Assembly: GCF_001895925.1 (NCBI RefSeq)
Contig: NZ_MPPI01000027.1
Location: 1-62,909, forward strand
Reading direction: 5' to 3'
DNA length: 62,909 nucleotides
Source: Phormidesmis priestleyi ULC007
GTDB lineage: Bacteria; Cyanobacteriota; Cyanobacteriia; Leptolyngbyales; Leptolyngbyaceae
Position numbers and translations under genes: made by a program. A model generated the notes under the pieces. The model searched no databases. It saw only the letters and a list, made by a program, of their open reading frames with translations, and was not told the origin of the DNA. Shown one piece after another: positions 23,799 through 32,567 of this stretch (positions are counted from its first letter, which is position 1; every line of letters begins with the position of its first letter).

Positions 23799-26342
23799 TT
23801 ACGATCGTTCGCCCGTGATCACCAATTCTTTTTCATCGTCAAACGCCGGACGTTTTTGTCCGCGTTCTTCGACGTGTACCAAACTGGGATCAGGTTGATC
23901 AACGTTGACAAAATGGCGGAAGCGCATCAGCTTGGTTGGATCGTCGATCGTCGTTTTCCATTCACAAGCGTAAGTCTCAACTTGATGCGCCATTTCTGCC
24001 TCTAACTCGTCACAGATGCCCAGCGAATCGTGGATTACCACTTGCTTAAGATAATCGATGCCGCCTTCAAGTTTGTTGAGCCAGGTTGCTGTGCGTTCTA
24101 GGCGATTAGCGGTGCGAATGTAGAACATTAAGAAGCGATCGATGTATTTAATCAGCGTCTCTTTGTCGATGTCTTCAGCAATCAGTTGAGCGTGTTGAGG
24201 TCTAATGCCACCATTGCCACACACATAGAGATTCCAGCCGTTTTCGGTGGCGATAATGCCAAAGTCTTTGCTTTGCGCTTCGGCACATTCACGAGTGCAG
24301 CCAGACACCGCAGACTTAAGCTTGTGAGGGGCGCGTAAGCCTCGATAGCGCAGCTCAACCTCGATCGCGAGTGAAGTTGAGTCTTGCACTCCAAATCGGC
24401 ACCAAGTGCTGCCCACGCAGGATTTCACAGTTCTCAAGGCTTTACCGTAGGCGTGACCTGACTCAAATCCAGCATCGATCAATCGTTTCCAAATCAGGGG
24501 AAGCTGATCGACTCGTGCGCCTAATAAATCGATGCGCTGTCCGCCTGTGATTTTGGTGTAGAGTCCGAATTCTTTGGCGACTTCACCTAACACGATTAGG
24601 CGATCGGGCGTGATTTCTCCGCCAGGAATGCGAGGAATAACGGAGTAAGTGCCATCTTTTTGAATGTTAGCGAGGAAGGCATCGTTCGTATCTTGCAGCC
24701 CAACATGCGGCGGATTCAGCACATAATCATTCCAAGCAGAGGCGAGAATTGAGCCAACGGCAGGCTTACAAATTTCGCAACCTTTGCCCTGTCCATGACC
24801 CGCCAGCAACTGATCAAAAGTCTCAATTTTTTGAGTCCGAATCAGGTGATAGAGTTCTTGACGAGAATAAGCGAAGTGTTCGCAGAGATGATTTTTGACC
24901 TCGACTCCGGCTTTCTTTAACTGATCTTTTAACAGATCGGTGACGAGTGGAACGCAGCCTCCACATCCGGTTCCCGCTTGCGTACATTTCTTGACGCTGG
25001 CGATATCTGTCAATCCCTGTTCTTGAATCGCGCTGCAAATCTGTCCTTTAGTAACGTTGTTGCAAGAGCAAATCTGTGCCGTGTCGGGCAGACTTTCCAC
25101 ACCCATTGCAAAGCTCGATTGACCTTCACGAGGCGGCAACAACAAATCTTCGGGGTGAGGCGGCAGCACAATTTGGTTTTGCATCAGTTGCAGCAAATTG
25201 CCGTAGGCAGACGCATCGCCGACTAGGATGCCGCCAAGGAGCCGATCGCCCGATTCATCCACCACAATCTTTTTATAAATGCCCTGAATCGAGTCGATAA
25301 TGGCAAACTCTTTTGCACCAGAAGTTTTGCTAAACGCATCACCAAAACTAGCGACATCTACGCCCAGCAATTTCAGCTTGGTAGACATATCTGCACCCGT
25401 AAAAGCATTGCTGCCGCGATCGCAAAGATTATCAGCCACAACTGTTGCCATTGTGTAGCCAGGAGCCACTAGCCCATAGATCCGATTATCGTAAAGGGCA
25501 CATTCTCCGATCGCATAGATATCAGGATCAGAAGTCTGACAGTGATCATTAATCACAATGCCCCCGCGATCGCCCACGGCTAATCCGCAATCTCTCGCAA
25601 TCTCATCACGAGGACGAATGCCCGCAGAAAACACAATCATATCGGTCTGAAGCTCGTCACCATCCGCAAACTGCATTTTGGTAACTCTGCCATTTTCGCT
25701 GACGATCGCAGTGGTCGATTTGCTGGCGTGAACGGCGACTCCTAGAGCCTCAATTTTGTTTTTAAGAACGGTGCCGCCTGCGTCGTCTACTTGTACGGGC
25801 ATTAAGCGAGGGGCAAACTCAACAACATGGGTTTCTAATCCCATATGCTTTAAGGCGTTGGCGCATTCTAACCCCAACAATCCGCCACCAATCACGACCC
25901 CGACTTTAGCGCTTTTGGCATGAGCCGCCATCGCTTCTAAATCGTCGATCGTGCGATAAACAAATGTTCCTTGCGTGTCTTTTCCAGGAATCGGTGGCAC
26001 AAATGGATAGGAGCCAGTTGCAATCACAACGTTGTCATAACCAATCGTGATGCCGTTAGCAGAAGTCACCGTTTTGTGATCGCGATCGATGCGAATTGCT
26101 TTATCACCCACGTAGATCTGAATGTTGTGATCTTGATAAAGTCCGGGTTCGACGAGGGTCAAGTCAGCAGCCGTTTTGCCTGAAAAGAAGCCGCTTAAGT
26201 TGACCCGATCGTAAGCAACGCGAGGTTCTTCACAGAAGGTAACGAGATGCCAATCGTCGATCGCTTTTTTGGCGATCATCTGTTCTAAAAACTTGTGACC
26301 GACCATGCCGTTGCCGATGACAACCAACGTCTTCTTAGTCAT
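23799..26342 (-). CDS. nirB: NAD(P)H-dependent nitrite reductase large subunit NirB
   Basis: 847 residues from the ATG at 26342. The frame runs open to 26411, but the family starts at MTKKTLVVIGNGMVGHKF. Domains in order: a two-part FAD/NAD oxidoreductase (GNGMVG, then GGGLLGLECA near 155); two BFD-like [2Fe-2S] regions (CSCNNVTKGQI with CTQAGTGCGGC near 430-470, and GKGCEICKPA near 520); a ferredoxin-like half domain; and the sirohaem/[4Fe-4S] site with CVGSTWCRFG and CTRECAEAQ near 645-690. All cluster Cys residues are present. It reduces nitrite to ammonium using NAD(P)H. Most cyanobacteria use ferredoxin-dependent NirA instead. HIP1 sites within it argue that it is not a very recent arrival. 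Confidence 0.93.
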   Translation of the reverse strand: MTKKTLVVIGNGMVGHKFLEQMIAKKAIDDWHLVTFCEEPRVAYDRVNLSGFFSGKTAADLTLVEPGLYQDHNIQIYVGDKAIRIDRDHKTVTSANGITIGYDNVVIATGSYPFVPPIPGKDTQGTFVYRTIDDLEAMAAHAKSAKVGVVIGGGLLGLECANALKHMGLETHVVEFAPRLMPVQVDDAGGTVLKNKIEALGVAVHASKSTTAIVSENGRVTKMQFADGDELQTDMIVFSAGIRPRDEIARDCGLAVGDRGGIVINDHCQTSDPDIYAIGECALYDNRIYGLVAPGYTMATVVADNLCDRGSNAFTGADMSTKLKLLGVDVASFGDAFSKTSGAKEFAIIDSIQGIYKKIVVDESGDRLLGGILVGDASAYGNLLQLMQNQIVLPPHPEDLLLPPREGQSSFAMGVESLPDTAQICSCNNVTKGQICSAIQEQGLTDIASVKKCTQAGTGCGGCVPLVTDLLKDQLKKAGVEVKNHLCEHFAYSRQELYHLIRTQKIETFDQLLAGHGQGKGCEICKPAVGSILASAWNDYVLNPPHVGLQDTNDAFLANIQKDGTYSVIPRIPGGEITPDRLIVLGEVAKEFGLYTKITGGQRIDLLGARVDQLPLIWKRLIDAGFESGHAYGKALRTVKSCVGSTWCRFGVQDSTSLAIEVELRYRGLRAPHKLKSAVSGCTRECAEAQSKDFGIIATENGWNLYVCGNGGIRPQHAQLIAEDIDKETLIKYIDRFLMFYIRTANRLERTATWLNKLEGGIDYLKQVVIHDSLGICDELEAEMAHQVETYACEWKTTIDDPTKLMRFRHFVNVDQPDPSLVHVEERGQKRPAFDDEKELVITGERS

Positions 26343-26529
26343 TATCAAAGATTCTCTGTAGCGCCATTCCTTAGCTAGACTACGCGCAATTTTTAGATGT
26401 GACCAGTGCAAGACTGTAATTTAGGCTACGAAAATCGCTAGAATGATGCGTTTTTTGTATAATTTCAATTCTGGTTTTGCATTGAACGCCAAAATTTAAT
26501 ATCCATATTAATAAATAACCCCAATATGC

Positions 26530-26557
26530 GTAGGGGCAAGGTACACCATGCCCCTAC
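26530..26557. repeat. Dispersed palindrome GTAGGGGCAAGGTACACCATGCCCCTAC
   Basis: An imperfect palindrome with GTAGGGGCA and TGCCCCTAC ends, lying between the repeat-protein gene's stop and nirB. It belongs to a dispersed family with similar copies near 34575, 38661 and 43346. Confidence 0.7.
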
Positions 26558-26564
26558 ATTGCGA

Positions 26565-29500
26565 TTAGAATCGCAACCCATTTACTCCACCGACCGCTAA
26601 AGCACCCGCGATCGCCGAGGCTGCTAGCGAAGTCAATGCCGTGCCAAATAACCACCAAGCGGCTGTGGCTGCGGCTTTTTGCGTTTCGAGGGCTTGCTTT
26701 TTAGCTTGATGTTGCAGGGATTTGATCCGTCGCTGGGTTTCGTGCTGGATATAGTCTGCCTGATGCAATACCCCATCTCGCGCTGTTTCAATCTGGCTGA
26801 TGATGCGATCGGCATCAGTCTCAGACAAGTTAGGAATCGAGCCGAGAACGGCAGTCAGGGTGTTGCGATCGAACTGCCCCAATCGATTCCGCAGGGCATC
26901 GGCTCCCGCTTGGGGATCGTCAAACAGCTTGCTGAAATCTTGCTTGATGCCTTCGTAATTTAACTCAGGGCGATTTAACGAATTGAGATAGTGGCTAAGA
27001 TTCTCAGTCGTGCGGTCAATCACTGACTGAAAGCGCTGCTGAAGTTTCTCAAATTGCGCTGCAAACGCGTCTCGCACAGACAGAACTTGATCAATGATTT
27101 GATTGGCTTCTTCTTCAGTGATGTCTTTGCGTTGAGAGAGCAATGCCACCAGCGTGTCTCGATTGACGTGAGAGAGCCGATCGCCCACGCTGCTCACACC
27201 CGCCCGCGGATCACTCAGCAGTAGGCTTAAATCGCGCTTGATGCCTTCGGGGTTGAGTTCTTCTTTTTGGGTATTTTTCAGATAGGTTTCCAGGCTAGAC
27301 TCAAACGTCAGCGCTTGCTGTTGGGCACGACTGACGAGGCGACGCGGCGCTCTCACAAAATCGCGGATGGTGTCTTGAACCTGGTCGATCGCGCGATTGA
27401 CTTGCGCTTCGCTCAAATCTTGGCGCTGGCTAAGAAGTTTAACCAGCGTGTCTCGATCGACGTTAGCAAGCCGCGATCTCAAGGCATTGCCGCCTGCTTT
27501 TGGGTCGTTAAGCAGTGTAGTCAAGTCTCTGCGAATGCCTTCAGGATTGAGTTCTTCGAGATCAGTGCTTCTCAGATAGTCAGCAATCGCGGTCAAAGTC
27601 TGATCATATTGCGCTTTAGCGGTGTCGGCAAGTTGGCGCGGCGCTTGCAGAATGCGGTCGCGAACTGACTCAACGCGATCGAGAATCTGGTTAACCTGTT
27701 CTTGACTGAGGTCTTGACGCTGGCTCAACAGAGACACCAGCGTCTCGCGATCGAACTGAGCCAAGCGCGACCGCAGTGCCATCAATCCGGCTTGAGGGTC
27801 TTCAAACACCAGTTTTAACTCGCGCTCGATCGCATCGGGATTCAGTTCTTCTTTTTGGGTGTTGCGAAGATAATCTTCGACTCGTTGCCGCACCTCAGAT
27901 GCCTTTGCAGTTGCCTGATTGCGTAGTTCTTGAGCCGAATTAAGAATTCGATCGCGAATGGTTTCAAATTGATTCACAATCTGATTGGCTTCGTCTTGAC
28001 TAAGATCTTGACGCTGTTGCAACAAATTAACTAAATCATCTCGATTGAATTGACCAAATCGCGCCTGTAGCGTTTCCAATTCTGCTTCTGGATCTTCAAG
28101 TAGCTGTTGTAATTCTTGTTGAATTTTTGCTTCATTAAATTGCGCTTTATCGGTCGAGCGCAGATAGTTTTCGACACGGGTTTGCAGGTTGTTCGCCTGC
28201 TCTTGTGCATCGGCTTGCTCAACGATCGCCAAAACTTGCTGACGCACCTCTTCCATTAGGGTTGCACTCTCTTGAATTCGACCAGGGCTGAGGTCTTCTC
28301 GGCGGGTGAGTAAGTCTTCAAAATACGATCGGTTGAGTGCTTCGAGTTGACGACAAACTTCCCGCGAGTCTGCCTGAGGATCGTAAATGATGTCTCTAAA
28401 CTCATCTTGAATCGTCAGCCGATTTAAGTGCCAGGGCAGCGATCCTGACAGATAGTTTTCGACATCTGCCTTGATAATATTGCGAGGCAAAGCAGGTTGA
28501 TCAGCCACCTGTTCTTGAAGTTGATCGCCGACTTTTTCTGCTTGATCTTTGATTTGCTCACCTACTTTTGTGGCTTGTTGAGTGGTGCGATCGACGATTT
28601 TTTGCAGTTGTCCGCTCACTTTCTCAACATCGACATCTGACAAATCGACTCGACCCTGCACCGCCGACAATAGAGAACTCACGCCATATCTCAACGCCTG
28701 ATTTGTGAGGGATGCGCTTGCTTTGTGAGGATGATTTGCAGCCCGAATAAGTGATTCTAATTGCTCATAAACTTGACTGGATTGCAGGTCTTCTGGAGTC
28801 GCTGATTTGAAAGTTTGCAGCAGTTGATCGGGCAACTCTGCGGGAGTCTTACGAACGTTTTTCCAGACACTTTCTAGCGAGTCAGCGATGCGATCGAGGT
28901 CTTCTTGCGATAAATTAGTACGATCGCGGATTAAGGTTAGAAATTGTTGACGATCGAAGTTCCGAAACAAATCGGTGTCGGCAAGCTCTTGCAAATCTGC
29001 GGTGTTCAAAATCTTCTCAAACTGTCCGCGAATTTCATCCAGGTTTAAATGGGGAATCGGCAAACTCGCTAGAGAACTTTGCAGCGTTTCTCGAACAGCA
29101 TCGGGGTTAATGCCCGACGTAATCTCACGACGCACCGCCGCCGCAATATCTTCAGCCGTTGAAACTGCTTGATTTTTGGCAACATTTGCCCCGATCGCTG
29201 AAGTTGCCATTCCTAGCAGATCTTGTAGACCAGAAGTAGCCGTTTTGGCGATCGAGCCGACTAGCGAACCGATCGTGGTTGAGCCAAACCACATCAAAAT
29301 CGAGAAGTAAGTAGACCAGACGACGACCCCGACGATCGCGCCCAGAGTGACACTATTAATCAAGCTAAGTTTAACGGCTAAAAAGCACGCAGCAAACAAT
29401 GCAAGACTCACCGTTGCTAATGCCCAGATTCCAACTTTTGCTTCAATTTTACGAATGCTGCTTCCTAAGCTGCTGCTATCGTCTAAGTCATCAGTTGCGA

Positions 29501-29720
29501 CATCAGTGCCGCCAGGTGAAACTAAATAGGCAATTGATAAATTTGTTAACAGCAATTGAAAGCCAAATGCCATCATCACTCCGGCGAGTAAGGCAACTAA
29601 AAATTGTGACCCAGAAAAAACTAGCGCGGCTTCTTTAGAAGTGATGGGATCAACAACTACTTGAGCAAAACTGGTCTGCATTTTAAGCAGAAACAGTGCG
29701 GCTTCTGAAGTGTTTAACAT
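26565..29720 (-). CDS. Large membrane protein with about seven helical repeats
   Basis: 1051 residues. N-terminal hydrophobic segments (about 33-70, 100-145: LVALLAGVMMAFGFQLLLTN, WALATVSLALFAACFLAV, VTLGAIVGVVVWSTYFSILM) anchor it. A long soluble region follows with about seven units of 75-85 residues, each with a core like DRETLVSLLSQRQDLSQEQV plus NQILDRVESVRDRIL, and a preceding ELNPDAIERELK, FEDPQAG, LRSRLAQF pattern. Units become less alike toward the N-terminus. The end has a basic helix and one last hydrophobic segment (AWWLFGTALTSLAASAIAGA). I know no function. The layout suggests an elongated helical rod tethered at both ends to a membrane. Confidence 0.8.
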   Translation of the reverse strand: MLNTSEAALFLLKMQTSFAQVVVDPITSKEAALVFSGSQFLVALLAGVMMAFGFQLLLTNLSIAYLVSPGGTDVATDDLDDSSSLGSSIRKIEAKVGIWALATVSLALFAACFLAVKLSLINSVTLGAIVGVVVWSTYFSILMWFGSTTIGSLVGSIAKTATSGLQDLLGMATSAIGANVAKNQAVSTAEDIAAAVRREITSGINPDAVRETLQSSLASLPIPHLNLDEIRGQFEKILNTADLQELADTDLFRNFDRQQFLTLIRDRTNLSQEDLDRIADSLESVWKNVRKTPAELPDQLLQTFKSATPEDLQSSQVYEQLESLIRAANHPHKASASLTNQALRYGVSSLLSAVQGRVDLSDVDVEKVSGQLQKIVDRTTQQATKVGEQIKDQAEKVGDQLQEQVADQPALPRNIIKADVENYLSGSLPWHLNRLTIQDEFRDIIYDPQADSREVCRQLEALNRSYFEDLLTRREDLSPGRIQESATLMEEVRQQVLAIVEQADAQEQANNLQTRVENYLRSTDKAQFNEAKIQQELQQLLEDPEAELETLQARFGQFNRDDLVNLLQQRQDLSQDEANQIVNQFETIRDRILNSAQELRNQATAKASEVRQRVEDYLRNTQKEELNPDAIERELKLVFEDPQAGLMALRSRLAQFDRETLVSLLSQRQDLSQEQVNQILDRVESVRDRILQAPRQLADTAKAQYDQTLTAIADYLRSTDLEELNPEGIRRDLTTLLNDPKAGGNALRSRLANVDRDTLVKLLSQRQDLSEAQVNRAIDQVQDTIRDFVRAPRRLVSRAQQQALTFESSLETYLKNTQKEELNPEGIKRDLSLLLSDPRAGVSSVGDRLSHVNRDTLVALLSQRKDITEEEANQIIDQVLSVRDAFAAQFEKLQQRFQSVIDRTTENLSHYLNSLNRPELNYEGIKQDFSKLFDDPQAGADALRNRLGQFDRNTLTAVLGSIPNLSETDADRIISQIETARDGVLHQADYIQHETQRRIKSLQHQAKKQALETQKAAATAAWWLFGTALTSLAASAIAGALAVGGVNGLRF

Positions 29721-30043
29721 GGTTATTTTCCTTTTTTAAACATAAATCTAGACAGCATTCTGACGGTTAGTCAGGTGCCAGATCTCAACGCTAACAACCT
29801 GAATCTGGAGCGTTCCCTGTCGGAAGTGAGAAATCTTATTTTGATGTGACAAAAAATATTAAGTTAGAAAAATTCCGTTGGTGTTGACTGCAAATGATGT
29901 TTTCGATTTAGCGCAACCTTGCATTGATTCTTGTTCTCGTTGCTTGCACTTGGCGAAGCTTAATCTGCTCATGCCCCAGAACATTCAGCGTATGCCCAGC
30001 GCAAATTTACCTTGAGAAATGGATAGGCGGTTGAAACTGCTCG
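29721..30043. other. Intergenic region between divergent genes
   Basis: About 320 bases between the repeat protein and the radical SAM gene, AT-rich near 29840-29880. No gene, tRNA or repeat is recognised. It should hold promoters for both genes, which I cannot place. Confidence 0.4.
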
Positions 30044-30044
30044 T

Positions 30045-31118
30045 GTGCATTTTCCATCCCGCTCTCTAGGAAACGGGCTATCAACCCCACCGCGCTTTTC
30101 TGGTATTGTAAAGCTGAATGAGGAGACTTTACTGGCACAAAATATGGCTCCACTGGTCGCAAATTATTATCTAACCTATCGCTGCAACGCTCGTTGTCAT
30201 TTTTGTGACATCTGGGCACTCGAACCCAAGCAGGAAGCCTCTTTTGAAACGATTCAAAAAAATCTGGCTGATTTGCGTCGTCTAGGCGTTAGGTATGTAG
30301 ACTTTACGGGTGGCGAACCTTTGCTGAGATCCGATGTGGCTGAGGTTTTTGCTGAAGCAAAACGGCAAGGCTTCACTACCAGCATGACCACCAACACGAT
30401 TCTCTACCCCAAGCGCGCCAAAGAAATGCAGGGCTTGGTAGACTTCCTCAATTTCTCGTTAGACGGGGGCGATGCCGAAACCCACGATCAGTCGAGAGGC
30501 GTAAAGATTTTTGACACGCTCGTAGAGTCGGTTAAAATTGCTCAGTCGCTGGGAGAATATCCAGTCCTCAATCACACGGTCACCGCGCAAAACTACGGAC
30601 GCATTGGCGAGGTTGCCGAACTAGGTGAGCAACTACAAGCCCGCATTTGGCTCAATCCTGCGTTCACGGCCCACAGCAACTACAACTCTAAAAAGAATCC
30701 CACACCTGATATGGTGAAGGCGATCGAGGTTGCTGCTAAGAAATATAACAATCTTGGTTACAATAAGGCGGCGCTGGCATTCATTGAGGCGGGCGGCAAC
30801 GACACCGAAAAACCTCGCTGTAAGGCGGTCGAAGCGGTGATTGCCATCGGCCCTCACGATGAGCTTCTGTTGCCCTGCTATCACTTTGCTCAAAAAGGGT
30901 TGCCGATCGCGGGTCGCCTCTATGAGCTTTATAAGCAGTCAGAAGAAGTCGAAGAATTTCGGCAATCGCAGGGCAAGCTGTCGGTCTGTGAAGGCTGCAC
31001 CGTTTGGTGTTACCTCATTCCCAGCTTTTTTAAGGGTGTAGACAAATATTGGCTGTTAAACCAAGTAACCTATGTCGGAGAATTCTTGGCCAGAAAGCGA
31101 TTCTTACAACGAGCTTGA
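30045..31118 (+). CDS. Radical SAM protein with a Cys-rich C-terminal region
   Basis: Up to 357 residues. The radical SAM cluster motif CxxxCxxC is CNARCHFC, preceded by YLTYR, and the SAM contacts DFTGGEPLLR and LDGGDAETHD follow. The C-terminal part has further Cys residues (PRCKAVEAV, LPCYHF, VCEGCTVWCYLIPSF), a SPASM-like or twitch auxiliary cluster region. The best start may be the ATG at 30144 (MAPLVANYYLTYRCN), since residues before it look poorly conserved and a GAGGAG stands at 30119, though at a long spacing. The 3' end overlaps the mgdA start by 47 bases, so the pair is probably translationally coupled. Substrate unknown. Resemblance is to HpnH/PqqE-like proteins. Confidence 0.8.
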   Translation: MHFPSRSLGNGLSTPPRFSGIVKLNEETLLAQNMAPLVANYYLTYRCNARCHFCDIWALEPKQEASFETIQKNLADLRRLGVRYVDFTGGEPLLRSDVAEVFAEAKRQGFTTSMTTNTILYPKRAKEMQGLVDFLNFSLDGGDAETHDQSRGVKIFDTLVESVKIAQSLGEYPVLNHTVTAQNYGRIGEVAELGEQLQARIWLNPAFTAHSNYNSKKNPTPDMVKAIEVAAKKYNNLGYNKAALAFIEAGGNDTEKPRCKAVEAVIAIGPHDELLLPCYHFAQKGLPIAGRLYELYKQSEEVEEFRQSQGKLSVCEGCTVWCYLIPSFFKGVDKYWLLNQVTYVGEFLARKRFLQRA

Positions 31119-32565
31119 GTCGCTTCCAGAAGAAGCCTGTGCAGCACTTGCGGCACTCGTGGGAGATTTGCCCGAAGCGTCGGAGTTTGATCCGATAGAT
31201 GACTCGCCCTATCCGGGCTTTAAAGGGCGCAGGCGAAAAGCGGCTACGGTTTTGGTGGTGATTTGGGGCGGCACGATCGCGCTGCATCTAGTGACTTGGG
31301 GCTATTGGTTTGTGTTGGGTTTGACCACGTTGATGGGGCTACACGCCGTCAGATTCTTGATGGCGCGTCCGTCTGATCTGCCAGAACCGATATCGGATGA
31401 GTCACGAGAAACTTATCCTTATGTGTCGCTAATGATTGCGGCAAAAAATGAGGAGGCGGTGATCGGCACTCTCGCCGATCGTTTGTGTCGGTTAGATTAC
31501 CCCAGCGATCGCTACGAGGTTTGGGTGATAGACGACAACAGCACCGACAAAACGCCAATTTTGCTAGATGAACTGGCAGCCCAATATCCCCAGCTCAAGG
31601 TTTTTCATCGCCCTGTTGACTCAGTAGGCGGCAAATCTGGGGCGTTAAACCAGGTGTTGCCGTTCACGCAGGGAGACATTATTGTGGTCTTCGACGCGGA
31701 TGCTCAAGTCGAGCCAGACTTTTTGCGGCGAGTGGTGCCCTTGTTCGATCGCGAGCAGGTAGGTGCTGTGCAAGTTCGCAAAGCGATCGTGCAAGCCGAG
31801 CCTCAGTTTCAGTCTAAAGATGCCAATAATTTTTGGATTCGTGGACAAATGGCAGAGATGGCGCTCGATGCCTTTATTCATCAGCAGCGAGTCGCGATCG
31901 GCGGCATGGGCGAACTGCGTGGCAATGGTCAGTTTGTAAGGCGCAAAGCCCTAGAGCAAGTCGGCGGCTGGAACGAAGAAACTATTACCGACGATTTAGA
32001 TCTGACGATTCGACTCCACGTTCATCGCTGGGATATTGATGTAGTGACCGTTCCGGCGGTCTATGAAGAAGGGGTGACGAGCGCGATCGGGCTATGGCAT
32101 CAGCGCAATCGCTGGGCAGAAGGGGGCTATCAGCGCTATCTCGACTATTGGCGACTGATTGCCAGAAACCGCATGGGAACGCGCAAAACCCTCGATCTGC
32201 TGATGTTTTGGATTATTCAATACGTCATGCCGACTGCCGCCTTGCCCGACTTTTTGATGGCGATCGCGCGCAACCGTCCTTTATTGCTCAGTCCGATCTC
32301 AGGGCTGACGGTGACGCTATTTTTGTTTGGCATGGTCGGGGGGCTACGGCGCGTTCAGCGATCGAGCGGCGTTGAAGCTCAACTCAAACAATCTTCGCCT
32401 AAAGGGTTTGACTTCTCTCTGTTTGTGGCACTCCTACAATCGCTGCGCGGCACGTTATATATGATGCACTGGCTGCCGATCGTGGGCAGCGCTACGGTGC
32501 GGATGTCATTCCGTCCCAAACGGTTGAAGTGGATCAAAACGGTGCATCGTGGCACCGAAGATTAG
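31072..32565 (+). CDS. mgdA: GT2 glycosyltransferase, probable monoglucosyldiacylglycerol synthase
   Basis: 497 residues. An acidic N-terminal 45 residues are followed by a helical pair (about 60-95: TVLVVIWGGTIALHLVTWGY, VLGLTTLMGLHAVRF). The GT2 domain has MIAAKNEEAVIGTL, VIDDNSTDKT, the metal-binding FDADAQVE, acceptor-site DDLDLTIRLH and the membrane-synthase motif QRNRWAEGGYQRYLDY (Q/RxxRW). Two or more hydrophobic helices close it. Sequence blocks and length agree with cyanobacterial UDP-glucose:diacylglycerol glucosyltransferase (Sll1377/MgdA), the first step of galactolipid synthesis in thylakoids. It overlaps the radical SAM gene. A generic cellulose-synthase-like GT2 is the alternative. 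Confidence 0.78.
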   Translation: MSENSWPESDSYNELESLPEEACAALAALVGDLPEASEFDPIDDSPYPGFKGRRRKAATVLVVIWGGTIALHLVTWGYWFVLGLTTLMGLHAVRFLMARPSDLPEPISDESRETYPYVSLMIAAKNEEAVIGTLADRLCRLDYPSDRYEVWVIDDNSTDKTPILLDELAAQYPQLKVFHRPVDSVGGKSGALNQVLPFTQGDIIVVFDADAQVEPDFLRRVVPLFDREQVGAVQVRKAIVQAEPQFQSKDANNFWIRGQMAEMALDAFIHQQRVAIGGMGELRGNGQFVRRKALEQVGGWNEETITDDLDLTIRLHVHRWDIDVVTVPAVYEEGVTSAIGLWHQRNRWAEGGYQRYLDYWRLIARNRMGTRKTLDLLMFWIIQYVMPTAALPDFLMAIARNRPLLLSPISGLTVTLFLFGMVGGLRRVQRSSGVEAQLKQSSPKGFDFSLFVALLQSLRGTLYMMHWLPIVGSATVRMSFRPKRLKWIKTVHRGTED

Positions 32566-32567
32566 AC

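Noticed and set aside
23341-26342. Possible NtcA site upstream of nirB
   Set aside because: A GTA and TAC pair near 26530 has nine bases between, not the eight of NtcA sites, and it is part of a dispersed palindrome.
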